DNA of 64,000 nucleotides from a virus. The notes below the pieces were generated by a model. That model worked only from the letters and a program-made list of their open reading frames with translations. It had not been told where the DNA came from and ran no database searches. Below, piece after piece: positions 32,801 to 39,610 of the stretch. Location of the stretch: IMG/VR virus record IMGVR_UViG_3300036853_000446, positions 343,635 to 407,634 of that record; one strand, given 5' to 3'. The translations under genes were made by a program, and so were the position numbers. The number at the start of each line of letters is the position of its first letter. Within the stretch, counting starts at the first letter, position 1.

Positions 32801-32928
32801 GGCCTGAGCGCAAGGGCCGTTGCGGGCCCCATTCTCTTCTCAATCACCGCGTCAACGGTGACGCTTCCGTCAAGTTGACCGACCACATCCTCCAGGCCGG
32901 GATCCGTGTCATTCGTCATGCGGTTCAA
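29875..32928 (-). CDS. polA: Family A DNA polymerase with C-terminal extension
   Basis: A 1017-residue (TTG 32928) or 1014-residue (ATG 32919) polymerase; the TTG overlaps the upstream stop as TTGA. The 3'-5' exonuclease motif 'ALDTETQGLD' has D99/E101. Polymerase motif A 'VDYASQELRIAA' (D530), motif B 'RRNAGKTANFALIYG' (586-600) and motif C 'VHDEIVFE' (745) are intact. After about 790, where the polymerase fold ends, come a linker, seven Glu-Thr-Val-Ala-Leu repeats (866-900) and a separate C-terminal domain of about 100 residues. The added domain may bind a replication partner such as the helicase. Confidence 0.9.
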   Translation of the reverse strand: MNRMTNDTDPGLEDVVGQLDGSVTVDAVIEKRMGPATALALRPMSKGNDAALDDLKLMSEEVPLTKGWMKFHRMELVRSADKVRELVDRAIQVGHVALDTETQGLDTRIEYRLDGSPYTQHSIIGYCIGLEGEGYYIPVRHKGNVHEGLVNIDSVEQAESEITRLCLAAQPVLKEGFRDILGAKEEDFETPPRVIIEFWHAKFDQEMLYPITGIDIWNPFSFEDGMLMVYALDSDAEQNLKENARLRLPPIVDPETGNSHAYEMIEFAKLFARGMKKRDRKLEELIPREDGEGHNVVLYGCSDGICTNLLCKLLGPKVRERNPFLKFYTLEKQVVQVVRIIERTRVLINKGEIASLLEEADEELVATEKVIRNQAVGLGFPKEFNPSSSAQLADFLFGPKGVWKGDKPEKTKEGQFKTDEKTIEEYTKEVGAPEVFTLVLKHRRINKVRGTYLQNLANNTDLLDQLRLNFKPTGAATGRFTAPSGAPDQGYAGIPIQGIPARDDPKKPKVAHSLRRMFIARPKYVMVKVDYASQELRIAASMSGEQKWIAEYEKETQTGESADLHFLTAQAFFPGLTKGSPDYKIRRNAGKTANFALIYGGGVDAVQRATGCDKVEGARLKAAFDSSVPQFAKWVRGQKESVKNKLGIYTAFGRFIAIPDASIDRDQIQRNRRATNKEPLPEPEAAQEASKIRAACERKAINFPIQGSGADILKISLVRLLRELDLRGWLKNGGDDSVRILMTVHDEIVFEIREERVGEAVPIIVKIMEHPSVMKEWRVPLIAEAEIGPSWAAKISWSAILKGTTPRPAYLEGVEINPHPEVLVLGGVTASLPPSRHLSVVPASPVATLAPKPELVAGAVVDTAPDTVALETVALETVALETVALETVALETVALETVAIKTEPPALPTALSPANGNGSPRHRTTTKIASFKLRPFHVTKKNAIAVAGALAAAKIEGIRLDQPEKEMVIEFLAGGPDRVLLYSAQEGYRVHVQELEINLRRLDLLDSWVEREEVLNG
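30241..30330 (+). repeat. 15-bp tandem repeat, 6 units in polA
   Basis: Six 15-base units (consensus ctcgagtgccacggt; the first three identical) within the DNA polymerase gene, encoding the Glu-Thr-Val-Ala-Leu linker. Each unit holds a CTCGAG site. Confidence 0.95.
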
Positions 32929-33356
32929 TCATCGAAGACCGCGATGACATACACCTGTTCCTTCCAAAGAAAGACGAGGTCACCCGCCAATCTCTTGGCG
33001 GCTGCCGTCAAGCCATCGAAGCCTGCGGGCTCGTAACACCAGGGCAGCTTCAATGATCCAACCCGACAAACGCGCGGCTGATACAACGGGCATATGCGCT
33101 GCTTGTCGCATTTCTCGCTCGGCAGCTTTTGCAGGGCCCCCTCGGTAGAAATCCCGAGAGCGGCGACGAACGGCGACGAATATCCGTTCAACAGATGATC
33201 GTACGCGCTCCGGGGGACTCTGCTGATCAAGCCCCCCAACAGCGTCGTCCGCAGCTCTTCCCAACCCACCTCCCACGTACCGTCAGAAGTCTCGGTGATT
33301 GCATGGATCTCGAGACGCCCCTTCTCTCGGGTGGGGACACTTATCCGTCGAGACAC
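32925..33356 (-). CDS. Hypothetical protein with four-Cys cluster
   Basis: A 143-residue protein starting at GTG 33356, which overlaps the primase-fragment stop by 16 bases; the longer frame to 33425 reads primase codons and is rejected. Residues 80-108 hold 'CDKQRICPLYQPRVC' and a further Cys, a likely metal site. The surrounding sequence is alpha/beta. Position between primase and polymerase suggests a replication accessory role. Confidence 0.55.
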   Translation of the reverse strand: MSRRISVPTREKGRLEIHAITETSDGTWEVGWEELRTTLLGGLISRVPRSAYDHLLNGYSSPFVAALGISTEGALQKLPSEKCDKQRICPLYQPRVCRVGSLKLPWCYEPAGFDGLTAAAKRLAGDLVFLWKEQVYVIAVFDD

Positions 33357-33949
33357 GCGGTTGTCTTCATATGAATGCGGTCGAGCAACGCCTGCAGCAC
33401 GTGAACGCCCCGCTCGGGGGTCCACAGGTCATTGCCGACTCTGAATTTGACTCGATCCAGAATGCTGCCGGCGTTCAAATATCCCCGCATATCGCCCTGC
33501 GTCCTGTAGGCCGACTTACTAGCGAGGAGCCGCCCCTCACACGCGAGGTATACCCTCTCGAACCGTTCTCCCTCCGTGTCGACCTTGGGAGCAGCGTCCC
33601 ACACTCCCTCGGGAATCTCGGGCGTCTCGAGATTGTACTCGCGCTCCAGCCGGGACACCGCCTGACCGAACGTGAGGTTGTTGAACTTCTTCCAGAGGCC
33701 TATCGCGTCCCAACCGGTCTCTTGGCACACGAAGCACCAGACATGGCTCGGGCTCGTGTCACGCGCTGGGTAGATGCGCGCCGATGGCTTCTTGTCCTCT
33801 CCGTGAAACGGGCAGGAGAACTGTTCCTCCCTGTCTTCGCCCGCCTGCGTGAGACTGAGCCCGTTCCGGCGCACGACGTCGTATGCCGTCACCTGCTCGT
33901 GAATGGCGGCAACGCGCTGCCGGTACCACTCCTTCTGGACGTCATTCAT
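33341..33949 (-). CDS. CHC2 zinc-finger primase fragment (DnaG-type N-terminus)
   Basis: A 202-residue protein holding only the zinc-binding domain of DnaG-type primases: C46, H49 in 'SCPFHGEDKKPSARIY' and C72, C75 in 'WCFVCQETGW'. The TOPRIM catalytic core is absent, so this product cannot prime alone. A catalytic subunit may lie outside the window, or the host primase may be used. ATGA overlap with the helicase gene. Confidence 0.8.
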   Translation of the reverse strand: MNDVQKEWYRQRVAAIHEQVTAYDVVRRNGLSLTQAGEDREEQFSCPFHGEDKKPSARIYPARDTSPSHVWCFVCQETGWDAIGLWKKFNNLTFGQAVSRLEREYNLETPEIPEGVWDAAPKVDTEGERFERVYLACEGRLLASKSAYRTQGDMRGYLNAGSILDRVKFRVGNDLWTPERGVHVLQALLDRIHMKTTACLDG

Positions 33950-35403
33950 ACTATGCGGTCCAGAATGTTTGACGTGAGGTCGTCCGGTCCGGACGTCATG
34001 TCTTCACCCATCTGGACGACGCGCGTGAGGCGTCGGGTGGCGAAATCGATGCCGATGATCATTGGCAAAAATAGAGGGTTGTCACGGTTCTTGAGGTTGC
34101 AGTAGCGCGCGCGCCCCTCCCTTCTGAGCTGGTCGTCCAAGTATGACGTCGTCACGACGTCCGCCGACCGCTCCGCTTCGTTCGCTGAGGCCAAAGCCCT
34201 GAGCTTGTATCGCCCGTCGTTCTTGTCAGCGTCGTCCTTTCCCTGTCGGTTAATCTGAAAGAGAAGGAGCAGCGCGATCCCAACCCCTTGGTTGAACTGA
34301 AGCGCGAGCTTCTTCGCGTCTCGAATGACCGAGTTGAGCCCGATATTGAAGTCTTTGAACTTGTCCGCTGGCGTGACGATTCCGCCGTGATCGATGACGA
34401 TGAACCCCAGGTCGACCTCCCGCCCATGGGCCTCGGCAGCCGCCTTGATGTCGTTGACGGTGACGTCGTGGTCGGGGGTCCAGACCTCAAAATGAGCGTA
34501 GTCTTCGTTCGTGTAGAAATCATCGAGGACGACTTTGTAAAACGTCGCCTCCTGATCCGTCAGCGCTCCATCGCGCACGTTGCGATATTCGAGCGTGAGG
34601 TTGTATCCGCGTTCCGCCCATTTATGGTGGGTCGAATGCATGACGCAAACGATGTTACGAATCTGGATGAGAGGCATCTCGAGCGACACGAAGAAGACGC
34701 TCGTCTTGTAACGTGTCACGAGCTGATAACACCAGTTCAGCCCCGTAACGGTTTTCAACTCCCCGCTGTACGCGGCGTGAACCCACAACTCACCGACTTT
34801 GGCTCCTTTGCAGACCGCGTCGATCTCGTCGATGCCGAAGAGTTTGCCCACCGCCTGCTCGGGAGCGGCATGCGCCTTCTGGTAGTCGAGCCACGCCTCT
34901 GGCGCTTCCTGTCGTAGGTTCGCGCGCGTCTTGACGCTCGACTGTTCGACGAGCAGCTCTGCGGCCTTTCGTTGAAAATAGAGGACAGCCTCTTTGACGC
35001 CTTCGAGGCGCTGCTTCTCCTTCCCTTCTCCGACGACGAGGCCTTTTTGCGCGATCTCTTGGGTATCCTTCAAGACGGCAGAGAGACTTGCGCGATGCTG
35101 GTCCTCGAGCACCGTCCGCAAGACATGCGAATAGTTGGCGCCTTCATAGGCCATCGCGGCGGCGATGTCCTTGAGACGTTCGACCGTCTCGATATCGTCA
35201 ATCTTGCTAAAGAACTCGACGAGGACCTTGGCTGAAGGCAGGTCCAGCTCTGCAGCGTGAAAATCCTTTACGTATTTGAAGATCTTTCGGTCGGTGGATT
35301 GGATCCAGCTGACCTTGGATGTCCTCAGCTTGTTGTAATTGGCGACGAGCCCCTCCCGCGAGAGACCACCCCAATCTATGACGCCACGGAGCAGTCGTTT
35401 CAT
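33946..35403 (-). CDS. dnaB: DnaB-type replicative helicase
   Basis: A 485-residue helicase. The N-terminal 170 residues are helical, as in DnaB; the RecA-like core carries a divergent P-loop 'HAAYSGELKT' (209-218, lacking the usual Gly before Lys), 'SVFFVSLEMPLIQIRN' and the Walker B 'FIVIDHGGIV'. A later 'LLLLFQINRQGK' fits the H4-type sensor. It should unwind DNA ahead of the phage polymerase. The variant P-loop is also seen in other large phages and probably still works; this needs testing. Confidence 0.85.
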   Translation of the reverse strand: MKRLLRGVIDWGGLSREGLVANYNKLRTSKVSWIQSTDRKIFKYVKDFHAAELDLPSAKVLVEFFSKIDDIETVERLKDIAAAMAYEGANYSHVLRTVLEDQHRASLSAVLKDTQEIAQKGLVVGEGKEKQRLEGVKEAVLYFQRKAAELLVEQSSVKTRANLRQEAPEAWLDYQKAHAAPEQAVGKLFGIDEIDAVCKGAKVGELWVHAAYSGELKTVTGLNWCYQLVTRYKTSVFFVSLEMPLIQIRNIVCVMHSTHHKWAERGYNLTLEYRNVRDGALTDQEATFYKVVLDDFYTNEDYAHFEVWTPDHDVTVNDIKAAAEAHGREVDLGFIVIDHGGIVTPADKFKDFNIGLNSVIRDAKKLALQFNQGVGIALLLLFQINRQGKDDADKNDGRYKLRALASANEAERSADVVTTSYLDDQLRREGRARYCNLKNRDNPLFLPMIIGIDFATRRLTRVVQMGEDMTSGPDDLTSNILDRIV

Positions 35404-35407
35404 GGGT

Positions 35408-36382
35408 TCATCGGCGATTCTTTGACTTTTGGTACCGGGACTTCGACTTTGGCGTGTCTATCGTGGGGACCCAGCCCCGCGCGGCAGTCTTCGGCTCACC
35501 ATCGTCAGATGCCTCTGACTCGTCAGATTCGGGGCCTTCCGCCGTGGCATCCTCCGCCGCGGTGTCTTCCGGAGCGGTGTCTTCCGGTCCGGGGACGGTC
35601 ACGCCATCCTCGTCTTCGTAGTACCCCGGCTCGACGGCTTCGAACGCAAAAAGGTGCATCTCCTCGAACGCAGACTCGACGAGCCGGACGACGTTGTCGT
35701 CACACGAGGCCATGTTGAGTGGCGCGAAAGTCTGATCGGGCGGCTCGACCAACCACGTCGCCTTGCCGAGGCCCAGGCGGAGCGATATGGCCTCCCGAAG
35801 GACATCGGCGGCGGCGCGGTTCGCATAGATGACGTGCCCGAGACGAATGACGACGAGGTCTGGACTCGAAAGCAGGTCCTCTAGCGAATTGCTGATCAAC
35901 AGCTCCCCGTCTTCCGACCGTTGTGAGGCCAAGCGGTTCTTGACGCTGGCCTTACCGAGGTAGACGTTCAGCAGCGTCATGTCCGTGACGATTCTCACGA
36001 AGAATCCGGGTTTCTTACTGCCGATGACCCACTTGAAATGGCCGAGGAACGTCCTCCAGTTCACCTGCCGGATGAACAGATCGTCCGTCGTCCGATCGAC
36101 ACCCCCGGTCGTTTGATAGAGTGGCGTCGACGCATAGTGCCGCACCTTCAAGAGTTGCGGGTCGATCCCCAACAGGCGTTGTCTCAACGAGATGACGCGC
36201 ATATTGGGGCAATCGACAGAAACCAGCTCTTCGCCGCGATGCATCAGAATTGCGCCGCCCGACGGGTATTTCAGCGTGTTTCTGCAGCCAGGCACCGGGG
36301 CCATCTTGCAGACCTTGCAAGTCTGCGGCGGATCGGAATCTGAGGGCACACCACCCAATACACCGCTACTCGGTGAGGGCAT
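35408..36382 (-). CDS. Hypothetical protein between helicase genes
   Basis: A 324-residue protein (ATG 36382, 17-base overlap with the SNF2 gene). Residues 20-35 hold 'CKVCKMAPVPGC', a likely metal cluster; residues 85-240 form a mixed alpha/beta core ('PDLVVIRLGHVIYANRAAADVL', split over elements); the C-terminus is highly acidic then basic ('KSKSRYQKSKNRR'). The position next to DnaB suggests a helicase loader, but no Walker A is visible, so this is only inference. Confidence 0.5.
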   Translation of the reverse strand: MPSPSSGVLGGVPSDSDPPQTCKVCKMAPVPGCRNTLKYPSGGAILMHRGEELVSVDCPNMRVISLRQRLLGIDPQLLKVRHYASTPLYQTTGGVDRTTDDLFIRQVNWRTFLGHFKWVIGSKKPGFFVRIVTDMTLLNVYLGKASVKNRLASQRSEDGELLISNSLEDLLSSPDLVVIRLGHVIYANRAAADVLREAISLRLGLGKATWLVEPPDQTFAPLNMASCDDNVVRLVESAFEEMHLFAFEAVEPGYYEDEDGVTVPGPEDTAPEDTAAEDATAEGPESDESEASDDGEPKTAARGWVPTIDTPKSKSRYQKSKNRR

Positions 36383-38204
36383 CTGCCTTGAGCGCACGCA
36401 GAACCTCGACGACGCTGACCGGACCACTCTTGAAATCGAGCGCGCCAACGGCGGCCTCGCCGATGACCTTGTCGATGAGGCTCTTCGCCTCCCGCAGCAG
36501 CGCGTACACGTGATGGTCGATCGTCTTGTTCTTCTTCAACGACGGGCGTTCTGCCATCAGGTGATACGTGACGACACCCTTGTGGGGGCTACCGATGCGG
36601 ATCATGCGCCCGAGGATCTGGACGTAATCCCCCCAAGTCCATGGCAGCTCGTAAAACACCATCGCCCGTGCCATTTGCAAGTTGATGCCGATTCCGCCAG
36701 CCGTCGTGATGAACACGACCCGGACGTCCGAGGTAATGTCCTGGAAGGTCTCTTGAGCCGAGGCACGCTGCTTGTCGTTCTGGGCTCCCGTGATCGCCAC
36801 GGTCTTGATTCGCTTTGACTCCAGAATCTTCTGGAGTCGCGGCACTAGACTCGCGAAGCGGGTGTAGACGATAACCTTTTCCCCTTCCAGCTCTCCGCCG
36901 TCAGAGACGAGATCGACTAAGGCCTGTTCTTTCGAGCCCAGGGCACCGACCTTGTGCGTCTTCATGTCGAGCGTGGCGAAATCCAAACCGCCCGTCACGT
37001 CCGATCCCGCCTCGAATTTGAGCATGCTGAGGGAATTGACGACCTGCTGGCAGTAGTTGAGGGCCACGAGCGTCTTGTGCTCCTCGTAGTCTTTGACGCT
37101 TCCGTCACCGAGTTCGATGATGCCCGTCAGCGCCTGAGCGTACTTGGCGTCCTCGGCAGCGTTCAGCTCGCAAACGAGGTCCTTCGAGATGAGCACGGGC
37201 AACTCGTCCGAGATATCCTGCTTGTTTCGACCGAGATAGAAGGGATCGATCTGACGTCGAAAACCGTCGAGGTTCTTGTATCCGACAATGATGGGTATCT
37301 TGCGTGCCGTGCCCGGGATCTTCTGCAACTCGGTGACGCAAAAATCCCTCATGAATGCCGTCTTCGTGGTGAAGACCCCCGGCTTGATGACCTTGTAAAT
37401 GCAGTAACCCTCGATGAGCTTGGATTTGAGAAGGGTTGCCGTCAGCCCATAGACGCGCTCTGCCCGGTCGCTGAGAAAGCGGGTGACCTCGGAGGTTTTG
37501 GTCTTATCGTTGGCAAACGCCTGGGCCTCGTCGAAGAAGACGACGAGCTTCGACCCGTTCCGGCTGGCGTCGAGCAGCACCTGGTCGAGAACGCCGGGAA
37601 CGACCGCCTTCGTTGGGTCTGGCTTGCCCTTGGCATCGACGGGTCGCACGCCCTCCGCATTCCAGTCGCGGAGCAGCAGGGCGTAGTTTAGCACCATGAC
37701 GACCCGTTCCCCGTCGGCCGCAGCCGGAGCCAGGAGCCAGTCCGCGTAGCTGGTCTTGCGCTGCGCGAGAGGCGACTCGCCGCCCTTCGTCGTCGCTGAC
37801 GTCTCCACGACGATCGGACGGATGCCCGTCGTGAACCGCAGGATCTCCCGCGCCCATTGCCGCACGGTCGATTTCGGGGTCACGATGACGACCTTGACCT
37901 CCGGGCTGCGCTCCATCATGTGGGAGAACGCCGCGATGGCTTCTAGGGTTTTCCCGGTGCCGGTCGCGTCCCCCAACACCATCCGCTGCAGCGCGAGCAG
38001 GTGGTAAGCCCCCTGCACCTGGTAGTATCGCAGGCTGAAGGGCTGCTCGATGCCGTCGAGGCCCTTGCAACGGTTGCGCATGAAGCGCGACGGCTTAAGC
38101 TCGACGGTCTTTGATTCGCGAACCTTCTTCAGAAGTTCGAGCGTCTTTTCGAGCTTCGCTTGCCGCACGGGGTCGATCGGCGGCGTCTTTTTTCGAGTGG
38201 CCAT
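36366..38204 (-). CDS. SNF2-type superfamily 2 helicase
   Basis: A 612-residue SF2 ATPase with both RecA lobes: Walker A 'GDATGTGKT' (78-86), DEAD-box variant 'FFDEAQAF', 'YGLTATLLK' (motif III), and motif VI 'QILGRMIRIGSP'. 'VIVYTRFASLVPRLQK' and 'GGIGINLQMARAMVFYELPWTW' are typical of Snf2 C-lobes. Phage SNF2 proteins such as UvsW-like enzymes remodel branched DNA or DNA-protein complexes. Minus strand, upstream of the replication genes. Confidence 0.85.
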   Translation of the reverse strand: MATRKKTPPIDPVRQAKLEKTLELLKKVRESKTVELKPSRFMRNRCKGLDGIEQPFSLRYYQVQGAYHLLALQRMVLGDATGTGKTLEAIAAFSHMMERSPEVKVVIVTPKSTVRQWAREILRFTTGIRPIVVETSATTKGGESPLAQRKTSYADWLLAPAAADGERVVMVLNYALLLRDWNAEGVRPVDAKGKPDPTKAVVPGVLDQVLLDASRNGSKLVVFFDEAQAFANDKTKTSEVTRFLSDRAERVYGLTATLLKSKLIEGYCIYKVIKPGVFTTKTAFMRDFCVTELQKIPGTARKIPIIVGYKNLDGFRRQIDPFYLGRNKQDISDELPVLISKDLVCELNAAEDAKYAQALTGIIELGDGSVKDYEEHKTLVALNYCQQVVNSLSMLKFEAGSDVTGGLDFATLDMKTHKVGALGSKEQALVDLVSDGGELEGEKVIVYTRFASLVPRLQKILESKRIKTVAITGAQNDKQRASAQETFQDITSDVRVVFITTAGGIGINLQMARAMVFYELPWTWGDYVQILGRMIRIGSPHKGVVTYHLMAERPSLKKNKTIDHHVYALLREAKSLIDKVIGEAAVGALDFKSGPVSVVEVLRALKADALTE

Positions 38205-38294
38205 TCAGGCCACGAGTTACACCGGCGGGCGAAAGACAAACTCCGACGGCCCGAAACTTCAAGGGTGCACATGGCCGCTCACGCGACGTTCAAC

Positions 38295-38633
38295 CTATGA
38301 CGAGCTGTACAGCGGCACACGCTGCGTAAACCCTAGACAGGTGGTGCCGAACCCCGAGGACCACCCCCACACGCCGAGGATGCGGACGGTCTGCGCGGAT
38401 TCATCAATCGTGTAGTAGACGTGGTGCTTCGTACGAGCGAGCAACCACCGGTGAACGGTTCTTCCCCGGCCGTCTGTGAACGGGGCCATGACGCGGGGCA
38501 TGGCCAGGATAGCGGCAATGACGACCGCGAAATCTTCGGAGAAAGCGCCCGGCGAACCCCTGCGGTTCTCACGCCACCATGAATCGATGTGCTCGGCTTG
38601 GTTAATGGCGAGAGCGGTGAAAACGAGCTTCAT
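38295..38633 (-). CDS. ParE/RelE-type toxin
   Basis: A 112-residue toxin-like protein. 'AINQAEHIDSWWREN' and 'HRWLLARTKHHVYYTI' with 'VRILGVWG' match the ParE/RelE fold; ParE types act on gyrase, RelE types on mRNA. The last 20 residues look like a short added tail. Its ATG overlaps the antitoxin stop by 4 bases. Confidence 0.8.
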   Translation of the reverse strand: MKLVFTALAINQAEHIDSWWRENRRGSPGAFSEDFAVVIAAILAMPRVMAPFTDGRGRTVHRWLLARTKHHVYYTIDESAQTVRILGVWGWSSGFGTTCLGFTQRVPLYSSS

Positions 38634-38875
38634 GCAGAGTTGCGAGCGAGTAGGCGGCGCACGATTTCGTCGCCCTCGACGACTCGACCTTCTCGGATCG
38701 CCCGGAACCCAGCGTCGAGCACACGCTCTAGCTCAGCCCGATCTTCAGGGGTCATATCGTCCAGACTGTCTTCCTCCTCAACGACGACAACGCCGAGCGC
38801 CGTCCCCTCGGGGAGGTCCGTAGGCTCGTCAACGACGATGCGACCGTTTTGGACGTGGGCTTTGAGCGAGACCAT
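38630..38875 (-). CDS. Antitoxin of ParE-type pair
   Basis: An 81-residue protein beginning 'VSLKAHVQNGRIVVDEPTDLPEG', the strand pattern of short antitoxins found before ParE-type toxins, then an acidic linker and a helix ('LERVLDAGFRAIREG') that would wrap the toxin. No ribosome binding site is present; a TTGTCA-17-TATCCT promoter ends 7 bases before the ATG, so the mRNA is probably leaderless. Confidence 0.75.
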   Translation of the reverse strand: MVSLKAHVQNGRIVVDEPTDLPEGTALGVVVVEEEDSLDDMTPEDRAELERVLDAGFRAIREGRVVEGDEIVRRLLARNSA

Positions 38876-38882
38876 TCAGGAA

Positions 38883-38911
38883 AGGATAACGTAAATCCCT
38901 CGGAATGACAA
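38883..38911 (-). promoter_or_regulatory. Sigma70-like promoter of toxin-antitoxin pair
   Basis: On the minus strand, TTGTCA (38906-38911), a 17-base spacer and TATCCT (38883-38888), both matching the consensus in most positions. The -10 ends 7 bases before the ATG at 38875, so transcription would begin at the start codon. Confidence 0.55.
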
Positions 38912-38974
38912 CGCCTTGGCCACCGAGCCGGCATTTGCGCGGCAAGGTCGAGTTTACGCCCTGTCGTGCCCTTA

Positions 38975-39610
38975 TCAAAAGGCGAAGTAGACGCCCGCGT
39001 TGACGTTGTGGAGGGGCTCCGTCCAACCGATTCCGTATCCCGCGTAGATACCGAAGTTGGTGGTGAGATCGAACCCGAGCCCTGCCCCGACGCTGCGAAA
39101 GCCGGCGGCGACGTTGAAATTGACCCACTCGAAAAAAGCCAGGTCAATCAAGATGCCCGCATCGACGCCGCTCTCGAAACTGCCGTGCGAGAGCTTGAAC
39201 GGGAGATAGCTGAGATATGCCTTGGGTCGAAAGCGGAAGCCGTAGGTCTCCGGAGTCTTCATACCGGCGGTGATTTGAACCTCACCGGTTGCGTCGACGT
39301 CGAGATGGCACCACTTCATCCGAATCGTGAACGGCCTTTTTGGGTCGGCCCCCGTATAGAAGACGCGACCGTCTTCGTCGGTCACGATCACCACTCGGTC
39401 GACATCGAAGACGGGTTTTTCGTGTTCGAGGCATTGGCGATCCCTCGCAATCGTCAAGAAGGTGTCTAGGTCTTTCTGAGGGAGACAGACGTAGCCCTGG
39501 GGAGCTTTGCAAGGGTCCTGCGCGTCCGCGAAGGAGGGAGCCATCGCGGACGCCATGGTCAGCACGGTTGCCGTGAGGACGCGCTTTTGCAGACGCTGCG
39601 ACACCGTCAT
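38975..39610 (-). CDS. Exported outer-membrane beta-barrel-like protein
   Basis: A 211-residue protein with a signal peptide (basic 'RLQKR', hydrophobic 'VLTATVLTMASAMA', cleavage likely after Ala30). The mature part has alternating amphipathic strands and ends in 'NAGVYFAF'; the final aromatic residue is the Bam signature of outer-membrane barrels. Probably an envelope protein made by the phage, such as a receptor-masking or superinfection-exclusion factor. ATGA overlap with the next gene. Confidence 0.65.
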   Translation of the reverse strand: MTVSQRLQKRVLTATVLTMASAMAPSFADAQDPCKAPQGYVCLPQKDLDTFLTIARDRQCLEHEKPVFDVDRVVIVTDEDGRVFYTGADPKRPFTIRMKWCHLDVDATGEVQITAGMKTPETYGFRFRPKAYLSYLPFKLSHGSFESGVDAGILIDLAFFEWVNFNVAAGFRSVGAGLGFDLTTNFGIYAGYGIGWTEPLHNVNAGVYFAF

